From a bacterium (GTDB lineage Bacteria; CBDUZB01; JAGLHV01), in assembly GCA_023143305.1 (NCBI GenBank), contig JAGLHV010000011.1:1-13548 (forward strand): a stretch of 13,548 nt of DNA, given 5' to 3'. The notes under the pieces were generated by a model, which was given only the letters and a program-made list of their open reading frames with translations, was not told the origin of the DNA and made no database searches. Positions 7,453 through 13,548 of the stretch are shown here, in pieces; positions within the stretch are counted from its first letter, which is position 1; every line of letters starts with the position of its first letter. The translations under genes and the position numbers were made by a program.

Positions 7453-7495
7453 ATTCGATTAATATATCGTATACCGCACTATAAATTCATAAAAA

Positions 7496-9025
7496 CTACT
7501 CTTTAGGTTTAACTATCCTGGGAAACAATGGTTCCCTTTCCTTTATTTCTATTTTATTTCCGGGTTTAATTCCTCCCCAGGCCATTGCCCCAAAAGAATC
7601 CTGATGCGTAATTCCTAATTGTTTCTCCATTTTTTCACTTGTATAGGGTATAAAAGGAGCAACTGCTAAGGAAACTACGCGTAAAATCTCTATCAAGTTA
7701 TACATAACGGTCTTTAGTCTTTCTTTATCTTCCTTGAACAATTTCCATGGTGCGGCACTATCAATATATTTATTAGCAAATTTAATTACCTCCCAAATAT
7801 GAGAAAAAGCTGAATGAAATTCCAACTTTTCCAATGATGTCTCCAAATTAGAAGGAAGTTTCCGGATAATATCTATTAAATCATTATCTATTTCTTCTTT
7901 AGTTCCGGGTGCAGGAATAATTCCGTCAAAATATTTCTCCAACATCACCAAAGTACGATTAAGCAGATTTCCCAAATCATTGGCTAAATCGGCATTATAC
8001 CGATTGATAAAAGAAGTCCTGGAAAAATCCCCATCCAAACCAAAAGGGACTTCCCGCAAAAGAAAATAACGAAAAGCGTCTACTCCGAATTCATCTACTA
8101 TCTGATGAGGATCTACCACATTCCCTTTGGACTTGCTCATCTTTTCTCCCTCTACAGTCCACCATCCGTGTCCAAAAACTCTGCGAGGAATTTCCAGACC
8201 CAAAGCCATCAACATAGCCGGCCAGATAATCACATGAAATTTAAATATTTCTTTTCCTACCAGATGAATATCAGCAGGCCAAAATTTTTTAAACTTCTCT
8301 CCTTCTTTAAGATAATCAACGGCAGTAATATAATTTATTAACGCATCAAACCATACATATATAGTATGTTTAACATCAAAAGGTACCGGTATTCCCCATT
8401 TAGTACCCAGACGGCTGACACTTAAATCTCTCAATCCGTTTTTTACAAAATTAATCATTTCTGTCCGGCGATAATCCGGCTGCATAAAATGAGGATTTTT
8501 ATCAAAATAATCTAATAGGAGCCTTTCATATTTAGACAACTTAAAAAAATAACTTTCCTCTTCGACTTTTTCCGCTATCCTTCCACACTCCGGACATTTA
8601 CCCTCTACTAATTGTCCTTCCAGGCAAAAAGTTTCACAAGGAACACAATACCAGCCTTCATATTTCCCTTTATAAATATCTCCTTTTTCATAAAGTTTAT
8701 TAAAGATAGCCTGTACTGTATCTTTATGCCGCACCTGTGTAGTTTGAATAAAATCATCATAAGAAATATTTAATCTCTTCCATAGTTTTTTATCTTCGGA
8801 AACAATCCTATCTATCCACACCTGAGGCTCTTCCCCTTTTAATCCGGCAGCTTGTTCTATTTTTTGTCCATGCTCATCTGTTCCGGTTAAGAAAAAAACT
8901 TCCTCTCCTTTTAATCTCCTAAAACGAGCCATTACATCTACGGCTACTGTACAATAGGCATGCCCAATATGTAGAACATCATTAACATAATATAACGGCG
9001 TAGTAATATAGAATCTTTTCTTCAT
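7496..9025 (-). CDS. metG: Methionyl-tRNA synthetase
   Basis: This enzyme charges tRNA-Met with methionine using ATP, in the cytoplasm. The 509-residue protein shows the class I signatures HIGH (19-22, in the context DVLHIGHAY) and KMSKS (295-299, in GEKMSKSKGNVVDP). It also has an inserted zinc-knuckle domain with Cys127/Cys130 and Cys144/Cys147 (WYCVPC and KCPECG). An alpha-helical anticodon-binding domain follows (about 350-480), with the family motif NRYNADLANDLGNLLNR near 341-357. The C-terminal dimerisation/tRNA-binding (EMAP/Trbp111-like) domain found in longer bacterial MetRS is absent; the protein ends about 30 residues after the helical domain, so this is a short-form enzyme. It lies 36 bp after ricT. 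An AAAAGGA site lies rather far (about 13 bases) from the ATG. Confidence 0.98.
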   Translation of the reverse strand: MKKRFYITTPLYYVNDVLHIGHAYCTVAVDVMARFRRLKGEEVFFLTGTDEHGQKIEQAAGLKGEEPQVWIDRIVSEDKKLWKRLNISYDDFIQTTQVRHKDTVQAIFNKLYEKGDIYKGKYEGWYCVPCETFCLEGQLVEGKCPECGRIAEKVEEESYFFKLSKYERLLLDYFDKNPHFMQPDYRRTEMINFVKNGLRDLSVSRLGTKWGIPVPFDVKHTIYVWFDALINYITAVDYLKEGEKFKKFWPADIHLVGKEIFKFHVIIWPAMLMALGLEIPRRVFGHGWWTVEGEKMSKSKGNVVDPHQIVDEFGVDAFRYFLLREVPFGLDGDFSRTSFINRYNADLANDLGNLLNRTLVMLEKYFDGIIPAPGTKEEIDNDLIDIIRKLPSNLETSLEKLEFHSAFSHIWEVIKFANKYIDSAAPWKLFKEDKERLKTVMYNLIEILRVVSLAVAPFIPYTSEKMEKQLGITHQDSFGAMAWGGIKPGNKIEIKEREPLFPRIVKPKE

Positions 9026-9061
9026 TTTACAATTGTCATCCTTTTTTTTAACCTTATCTTC

Positions 9062-9886
9062 TTATTTGTTTTTACTCAATTTCAATCTATTCAAAATACC
9101 GGCATGAATTTTATTAGCCGGAATTTTCTTAACAACACCTTTCCCGCAATCAATCGTAATTTCTTCGGTAAAAATATTTACCTCTTTTACAATGCCTTCT
9201 TCATTGTCGGTTTTTACCTTTGATCCTACTTTCGGTAATTTTTTCTTTGCTTCTTTATAAGTTTTATACTCATAAGTCAAACAACACATTAACCTACCGC
9301 AAGCCCCTGATATTTTATTGGGATTTAAAGATAAAGACTGTTCTTTAGCCATTTCAATACCTACCGGTTTAAAATCCTGGAGGAAACTCTTACAACAGAG
9401 TACTCTCCCGCAAGAACCAAAACCACCTAACATTTTGGCTTCATCCCTTACTCCTATTTGAACCATTTGAATACGGCTTTTCAAAAGATAACCCAAATCT
9501 TTAATCAATTCCCGGAAATCAATCCTTCCTTCTGCAGTATAATATACAAAAAGTTTATTTCGGTCAAAGGTATACTCCACACTAGTCAGCTTCATCTCCA
9601 ACTCTCTATCATCAACCTTCTGTAAACAAATCTTAAATGCCTCTTTTTCTTTTCTTATGTTTTCTTCTATCTTCTTTAAATCATAATTATTTGCTTTTCT
9701 TGCGATATCTTTTATTTCTCCCTTTTTTTTCTCTAATATTTTTTCCAATTCTACCACTTCTCCCCATTCAATACCATTTTCCGTATCTACCAAAACCTTA
9801 TTTCCCACGGCTAAATCCAAATCCCGGGGATTAAAATACAAAACTTCTTTGGTTTTTCTTATTTCCACTCCTACAACTACCGGCAT
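9062..9886 (-). CDS. ricT: PSP1-domain protein, RicT (YaaT) family
   Basis: The 274-residue protein is a clear member of the PSP1 C-terminal family. In Bacillus subtilis RicT (YaaT) works with RicA and RicF as a complex that carries [4Fe-4S] clusters and promotes RNase Y-dependent RNA processing, sporulation and competence. The Cys-rich signature is complete: GSCGRVLCC (157-165) and GACGRLMCC (194-202), giving Cys159, 164, 165, 196, 201 and 202. An N-terminal beta-rich portion (1-50) and a charged helical segment (50-95) precede it. RicA and RicF are not in this window, so a complex here is unproven. AAGGAG eight bases before the ATG fixes the start. The place between holB and metG is conserved in many bacteria. 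There is no sign of sporulation genes in this window. Confidence 0.93.
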   Translation of the reverse strand: MPVVVGVEIRKTKEVLYFNPRDLDLAVGNKVLVDTENGIEWGEVVELEKILEKKKGEIKDIARKANNYDLKKIEENIRKEKEAFKICLQKVDDRELEMKLTSVEYTFDRNKLFVYYTAEGRIDFRELIKDLGYLLKSRIQMVQIGVRDEAKMLGGFGSCGRVLCCKSFLQDFKPVGIEMAKEQSLSLNPNKISGACGRLMCCLTYEYKTYKEAKKKLPKVGSKVKTDNEEGIVKEVNIFTEEITIDCGKGVVKKIPANKIHAGILNRLKLSKNK

Positions 9887-9960
9887 ACTATTTTCTCCTT
9901 AAAGTTAATTTTTTATCTACACTATTTTTTCTTTTTGTAACTAATTGTATATGCTAAATA

Positions 9961-10968
9961 TTAAATTATCCGGGCAATCTCCTTGTCTTCGATTATTCTA
10001 TTTATACTTAAAAACATTTCATCCAGAGCTATGCCTACATTTATATTCCTTTTTATATTTTCTTTCGTTTGCAAAATAATTTCTAAAATGCTTTGATATT
10101 TGCCGTTAGGATTTTTATACATTTTTTGTTTATAGGCAGCCATCATTATACTTAAAATTTTTTCCAGTTCTTCCCTATCCTTACTAAAAGATAATTTCTC
10201 ACTTTCAGAAAATAAACTGATAAAATCTCCCTGGATGATTTTAGCAATTAAAAAGTCAGCCTTCTTTTTACTTTCCTCAGTCTTTCCCTGGGAAAGAGAA
10301 AAAGCCTTTCCTATACTGCCGTTAGACAATTGACTGAAAAACAAAGCTTTTTCTTCTTCTATTTTATATTTTTCTCTTAAAGAGCGAACTATCAAATTAT
10401 CCGAAAGCAAATTAAATTTAATCACCTGACACCTGGAAATAATCGTGGGTAATATTCCATATTTGTTTTGTGCAATAAGAATAATTAAAACCCTATCCGG
10501 CGGTTCTTCCAAAAGTTTCAATACGCTATTTGCAGATTCTTTATTCATCATCCGGGCTTTATCAATTATGTAAACTTTACAGCTGCCCTCCATCGGTTTA
10601 AATTGTGCCTGATATTTTAAAGTCCTCATCTGGTTGATACGAATATCTTTTTTTTCAGGATAAATAAAACTCACATCCGGATGAATCTGTTTTTCAATCT
10701 TTTTACAAGAAATACACTCTCCGCAAGCATCGTAAGTATTTATATCCTGCAGAGCTAAATCTGCCCCGGATGCGTGCTTTTCTCCCTTGTTGTCTATCGC
10801 CACTCTATGTTTACAATTTAACAAACGGGCAAAAGCAAAAGCAGTAGATTTTTTGCCCACACCTTCCGGACCTACAAACAAATAAGCATGCGCATATTTT
10901 TCCGCTTTTACTGCATTTTGTATAATTTTAAGGGGAATTTCCTGCCCCAAAATATTTGAAAAATACAT
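9961..10968 (-). CDS. holB: DNA polymerase III delta-prime subunit (clamp loader)
   Basis: This is the clamp-loader subunit that helps place the sliding clamp on primed DNA. The 335-residue AAA+ protein has Walker A GPEGVGKKS (33-41), a zinc module with Cys52, Cys82, Cys85 and Cys88 (ACGECISC), a Walker B-like VYIIDKARMM (132-141), LLEEPP (152-157) and the SRC motif (178-180) that serves as arginine finger for the neighbouring subunit. In the Walker B segment Lys follows Asp136 where active AAA+ ATPases have Glu, which agrees with delta-prime being a poor ATPase in known clamp loaders. About 29 residues separate the first Cys from the other three, against about eight in the E. coli protein, so there is an insertion of roughly 20 residues. 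The remainder (190-335) is helical. It starts 15 bp after tmk; the Shine-Dalgarno match is weak. Confidence 0.94.
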   Translation of the reverse strand: MYFSNILGQEIPLKIIQNAVKAEKYAHAYLFVGPEGVGKKSTAFAFARLLNCKHRVAIDNKGEKHASGADLALQDINTYDACGECISCKKIEKQIHPDVSFIYPEKKDIRINQMRTLKYQAQFKPMEGSCKVYIIDKARMMNKESANSVLKLLEEPPDRVLIILIAQNKYGILPTIISRCQVIKFNLLSDNLIVRSLREKYKIEEEKALFFSQLSNGSIGKAFSLSQGKTEESKKKADFLIAKIIQGDFISLFSESEKLSFSKDREELEKILSIMMAAYKQKMYKNPNGKYQSILEIILQTKENIKRNINVGIALDEMFLSINRIIEDKEIARII

Positions 10969-10983
10969 TTTCTAATCTCTTTT

Positions 10984-11640
10984 TTATTTTATCTTAATAA
11001 CTATGTTAATACAACGAACTATTTCTCCGAAAACTTCCTCTATACTTCCTGTACCGGAAATTACTTTTATCCTTCCCGGTGCTTCCCGGGCAATGGCCAA
11101 ATATCCCCGGCGAACCTTTCGGTGAAAAGAAATTTTCTCCTGTTCCAGACGGTCTGCTTTACCTTTTTTAAAATCCTTAGCCGTATTGACCGCTCTTTTC
11201 AAGCCTTGCTGTACACTTATATCCAAAAGCAAGGTCAAATCAGGAATAATTCCATCACCAACAAAATATCCTATTTTTTTTATTAAACTCCTGTCCAACC
11301 CTCTTCCGTATCCCTGATAAGCCAGGGTAGCATCATTAAACCGTTCACAGATAATAATTCTTCCTTCTTTTAACGCCGGCTTAATTACCTGCTCCATATG
11401 CTCTGCTCTATCGGCAAAATTAAGAAAAAGTTCGGTTTTAGAGTCAATTTTATTACGCGGATTTAATAAAATTTTGCGCAAAACCCGGCCTAAATCCGTA
11501 CCACCCGGCTCCCTGGTATGAATCACCGGAAACCCCTGAGCTTTTAAATATTTACAAATCTTCTTTGCCTGAAGGCTTTTCCCACTTCCCTCCGGCCCTT
11601 CAAAGGTAATAAATATCCCTTTTTTCCCTTGCTTTTTCAT
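10984..11640 (-). CDS. tmk: Thymidylate kinase
   Basis: This kinase phosphorylates dTMP to dTDP with ATP, an essential step of dTTP synthesis. The 218-residue protein has the P-loop EGPEGSGKS (14-22), the substrate-binding TREPGGT (42-48), FADRAEH (75-81), the DR(Y/F/H)-like CERFNDATLAYQG (98-110, with Glu-Arg-Phe where Asp-Arg is usual) and a LID region around KADRLEQE (161-168). Its length is normal for the family. AAGGT lies about eight bases before the ATG. It is the first gene after a good promoter and heads the tmk-holB-ricT-metG run. The darA/yaaR genes that separate tmk from holB in Bacillus are absent. Confidence 0.97.
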   Translation of the reverse strand: MKKQGKKGIFITFEGPEGSGKSLQAKKICKYLKAQGFPVIHTREPGGTDLGRVLRKILLNPRNKIDSKTELFLNFADRAEHMEQVIKPALKEGRIIICERFNDATLAYQGYGRGLDRSLIKKIGYFVGDGIIPDLTLLLDISVQQGLKRAVNTAKDFKKGKADRLEQEKISFHRKVRRGYLAIAREAPGRIKVISGTGSIEEVFGEIVRCINIVIKIK

Positions 11641-11811
11641 TGATTTTACCTTATTTTAGTCCGTCTACACCTATAGCACTTTATTATAACAAAATTACTT
11701 AAAAATATCAATATATTCTTTTAGTCCTTTTTCTATTCAAAATAGGGCTATATTTCTATACTTTTTTAATGATTTTGTTTGTTTTTAGTAAAAGATTTAT
11801 TTTTTAGGCAG
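11641..11811. other. AT-rich intergenic stretch between hairpin and tmk
   Basis: Apart from the promoter at 11683-11711, I see no gene, tRNA, riboswitch-like fold or strong inverted repeat here. Together with the small ORF and the hairpin it makes up the only gene-poor stretch of more than 300 bases in the window. Confidence 0.6.
11683..11711 (-). promoter_or_regulatory. Near-consensus sigma-70-type promoter of the tmk-holB-ricT-metG run
   Basis: On the minus strand TTGATA (11711-11706) is followed by exactly 17 bases and TATAAT (11688-11683), preceded by TG in an extended -10 arrangement (TGTTATAAT). Eleven of twelve hexamer positions match the consensus. Transcription would begin near 11676, leaving a leader of about 36 bases before the tmk ATG at 11640. 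It is the best promoter I can see in the window and marks the boundary between the glycosyltransferase locus and the housekeeping run. Confidence 0.75.
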
Positions 11812-11844
11812 AACATCCTGAATTCAGGAAAAATTCAGAATGTT
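11812..11844 (-). terminator. Inverted repeat just after the 58-codon ORF, possible terminator
   Basis: The minus strand carries two 13-base arms, AACATTCTGAATT and AATTCAGGATGTT, around a 7-base loop (TTTCCTG). They pair fully with one G-U wobble in RNA. The hairpin begins 10 bases after the stop codon of the small ORF. The bases that follow on the minus strand (CTGCCTAAAAAATAAA) are not a U-run, so it is not a textbook intrinsic terminator in that direction. On the plus strand a T-rich stretch does follow, but no plus-strand gene is present. It may be an mRNA 3'-end stabiliser, a weak terminator or a two-way barrier. Confidence 0.45.
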
Positions 11845-11854
11845 TATTTGTTTT

Positions 11855-12031
11855 TTAAACAGAACCAAAAATCCACTTTATTGCTTTCCTTATATCCTGA
11901 ACAAAAAGGCTCACATCTCCCAAATACGTTTTTTTTCTTGTCCATCCTCTTCTTAAAATATTTTTTAATTGCTTATTATGATTATTAAATTCTTTTATCA
12001 TAAAATCAATTAGTTTATCAAATGTTTTCAT
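11855..12031 (-). CDS. Small basic hypothetical protein overlapping the end of the glycosyltransferase gene
   Basis: This 58-codon ORF is not recognised. Its ATG (12031-12029) overlaps the last 14 bases of the glycosyltransferase gene in another frame, a layout typical of translational coupling. AAGGG lies directly against the ATG, too close for a normal Shine-Dalgarno site, so initiation would depend on coupling or on the inner ATG at codon 11. The product is basic, starts MKTFDKLIDFMIKEF, holds LRRGWTRKK (27-34 region) and ends IKWIFGSV, with no clear membrane helix or signal. A hairpin follows 10 bases after its stop codon. It could be a real small gene, or the decayed end of a longer gene in the polysaccharide locus. 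Confidence 0.42.
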   Translation of the reverse strand: MKTFDKLIDFMIKEFNNHNKQLKNILRRGWTRKKTYLGDVSLFVQDIRKAIKWIFGSV

Positions 12032-13181
12032 CCCTTAATAATGTATTCTGATATAACTCAATCATTCGATCGGTTATTTTATCCCAGGTAAATTTTTCTG
12101 ATATTAACTGTTGTCCGTTTTTTCCCATTTCTTTGCAAAGCTGTGGGTTATCTAACAACCTTACCAATGAGTTAACTAATTGCTTAACATCCGGCTCAAT
12201 AACTACCCCTGCCTTAACTTCTTCTATTTCAGAGAAATTACAGCGACTTGTTATTACTATAGGAAGTTTACATGCCATAGCTTCTAAAATGCTTATGCTA
12301 AATCCTTCAAAATAAGATGGTAAAACGAAAATATCTGCTCTACTTAAAACTGCAAATTTATTATTTCCTGTTAACATTCCTGTAAAAATACTGTTTTCTA
12401 ATGCCTGCTCATGTTTGAGTATTTTAACAATTTCTTTCTTGTACACATTATTATCATGGCCTGCTATAATCAATTGAACATCGTTTCTCTTTTTTAAAAC
12501 AACGCCAAAAGCTTTTGCAAGCAGATCAAGACCTTTTTTAGGATACACCCGTCCCAAAAACAATATTACTTTTTTACCTTTCAATTGGGGATATAATTTT
12601 TCAATAGTATTTTTAGATGGAAGATTTTCAAAAGTTTTTAGATTTACGCCGTTTGGCAAGTAAAATATATTTTCACTGCGAACAAATCTATAGATTTCTT
12701 TAATTTCATTTTTAGAAATGGCCTGAATAGCTGAAGCTTTCTTCAAAATTTTTTTTTGGATAAAAAATGAATAAATTTTTTTTTTGAAAGCTTTATGACA
12801 AAGTGGTAACGAATTAACTCCACCGTGCATCGTTACAATAAATTTTTTCTTTGAAAATTTTGCTGCCTTAAAAGCAGCAAAATGAGGGTAATGCCAAATT
12901 TCATGAATATGAATTAAATCGAAATTGGATATATCTTCCATTAATGCCTTTGCTAACAGGGGAGAATATGCTGTCCAAAATTTTGAAAAAAAAGTTTTTG
13001 GAAAAAGTTTTACATCAACTCCTTCCAGTTGATCAAGACATAAATCATCGTTTCTTCCCACAGAAGTAAAAACAGACACCTTAATCCCTTTTTGAACCAA
13101 AGCTTTTGTCAAACCAATAATAACCTGCGTTGGACCGCCATATTTATAATCTAAACTTGGCACTACATATAATACTTTCAT
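12018..13181 (-). CDS. GT4-family glycosyltransferase
   Basis: This 387-residue GT-B enzyme transfers a sugar from a nucleotide-sugar donor, most likely in assembly of a surface polysaccharide or lipid-linked glycan on the cytoplasmic face of the membrane. The N-terminal acceptor half begins MKVLYVVPSL and keeps the glycine-rich DYKYGGPTQV (11-20) and VTMHGG (116-121). The donor half has LPNGVNLKTF (175-184), LFLGRVYPKKGLDLL (207-221) and the retaining-type EX7E motif with Glu292 and Glu300 in SYFEGFSISILEAM. Length is normal. The ATG has no clear Shine-Dalgarno site. It follows another GT4 gene by 38 bp in the same direction. Donor and acceptor cannot be told from sequence. CCGG, common in the housekeeping genes next door, occurs only once here. 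Confidence 0.92.
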   Translation of the reverse strand: MKVLYVVPSLDYKYGGPTQVIIGLTKALVQKGIKVSVFTSVGRNDDLCLDQLEGVDVKLFPKTFFSKFWTAYSPLLAKALMEDISNFDLIHIHEIWHYPHFAAFKAAKFSKKKFIVTMHGGVNSLPLCHKAFKKKIYSFFIQKKILKKASAIQAISKNEIKEIYRFVRSENIFYLPNGVNLKTFENLPSKNTIEKLYPQLKGKKVILFLGRVYPKKGLDLLAKAFGVVLKKRNDVQLIIAGHDNNVYKKEIVKILKHEQALENSIFTGMLTGNNKFAVLSRADIFVLPSYFEGFSISILEAMACKLPIVITSRCNFSEIEEVKAGVVIEPDVKQLVNSLVRLLDNPQLCKEMGKNGQQLISEKFTWDKITDRMIELYQNTLLRDENI

Positions 13182-13219
13182 ATCGCATTAATTTGAAACT
13201 TTATCCCTTTTTTTTATTT

Positions 13220-13548
13220 TCAAAATTTATGTATTTTTAACATAATATACTCATTGGGGAAATAAATTTTAAGTAATTGTCTTATTTGTGTTATCTGGTC
13301 TATTTCGAATATTGGTTCAATAGTTTCTAATCCTTTTTTAATTAAATGCTTCCTTTTTTTAGTGTCTCTTATAATATTTTTAACGGCCTCGGCAATAACA
13401 TCTTCGGATTTGGGCGGTATTATCAGCGCATTTTCTTCATGTTTCATTAGCCCTTTAATTCCACCTGCATCGGTAGTAATAATAGGTAAACTCTGGCTCA
13501 TTGCTTCATACAAAACTCTGGGAAATCCTTCACTTAAAGTCGGCAAAA
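13220..13548 (-). CDS. GT4-family glycosyltransferase, C-terminal fragment (cut by window edge)
   Basis: The reading frame is open to the right edge of the window, so only the last 108 or so codons are visible and the true start lies outside. The fragment begins LPTLSEGFPRVLYEAM, the EX7E motif of retaining GT4 enzymes (two Glu eight residues apart), followed by PIITTDAGGIKGLM and IIPPKSEDVIAEAV, the standard donor-nucleotide half and closing helices. It ends normally with TGA. With the following gene it marks the end of a polysaccharide or glycolipid locus that continues outside the window. The leftmost codon reads TTG and is an internal Leu, not a start. Confidence 0.9.
   Translation of the reverse strand, partial: LPTLSEGFPRVLYEAMSQSLPIITTDAGGIKGLMKHEENALIIPPKSEDVIAEAVKNIIRDTKKRKHLIKKGLETIEPIFEIDQITQIRQLLKIYFPNEYIMLKIHKF

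Noticed and set aside
11817..11828. Perfect 12-base palindrome CCTGAATTCAGG as a separate operator site
   Set aside because: It overlaps one arm and the loop of the longer 13-bp hairpin, which explains it more simply; no regulator gene is nearby.
11779..11988. A 69-codon open frame on the plus strand in the gap before tmk
   Set aside because: No plausible ribosome site, a composition driven by T-rich DNA, and it lies antisense to the better-supported 58-codon minus-strand ORF and across the hairpin.
1..13548. CRISPR arrays, tRNA or rRNA genes, insertion sequences
   Set aside because: I saw no regularly spaced repeats, no cloverleaf-like sequence with a TTCGAAT-type arm in the gaps, and no transposase or terminal inverted repeats. 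The gaps are too short for most such elements.

Overview
The window is a bacterial chromosome fragment, AT-rich, with every supported gene on the minus strand, so transcription runs from high to low coordinates. The set tmk-holB-ricT(PSP1)-metG, the short tight intergenic gaps and the clear Shine-Dalgarno sites are typical of bacteria. An HtrA protease with a signal anchor and several membrane-anchored proteins with long charged linkers suggest a cell envelope with a periplasm-like space. The combination of low GC, this gene order and a GH57 protein with a glucodextranase-type C-terminal domain would fit an uncultured lineage such as Omnitrophota or Atribacterota. That placement is a guess from gene content, not a result.

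Layout in transcription order: (1) 13548-12018 holds the end of one GT4 glycosyltransferase and a complete second one, the tail of a surface-polysaccharide locus. A 58-residue ORF overlaps the end of the second glycosyltransferase and is followed by a hairpin. (2) An AT-rich gap carries a near-consensus sigma-70-type promoter (TTGATA, 17 bp, TATAAT), which starts the housekeeping run tmk, holB, ricT and metG (11640-7496). (3) After metG, where many bacteria have tatD, lies a four-gene membrane module (7401-4415). It is built as a tandem duplication: each unit is a membrane-anchored protein with a charged linker and a C-terminal lectin-like beta-sandwich domain, followed by a small membrane-anchored coiled-coil protein. 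(4) A secreted GH57-like protein with a glucodextranase-type C-terminal domain follows, in which the expected catalytic motifs are altered. Then come an HtrA/DegP protease with two PDZ domains and the start of a UvrD/PcrA helicase, cut by the window edge.

The most unusual content is regions 3 and 4. Two lectin-like membrane proteins, two coiled-coil partners, a probably inactive glycosidase-fold protein and a quality-control protease lie in one direction with gaps of about 30-50 bp. This suggests, as inference only, an envelope-associated carbohydrate-binding or scaffold complex rather than a classical sugar-degrading operon.
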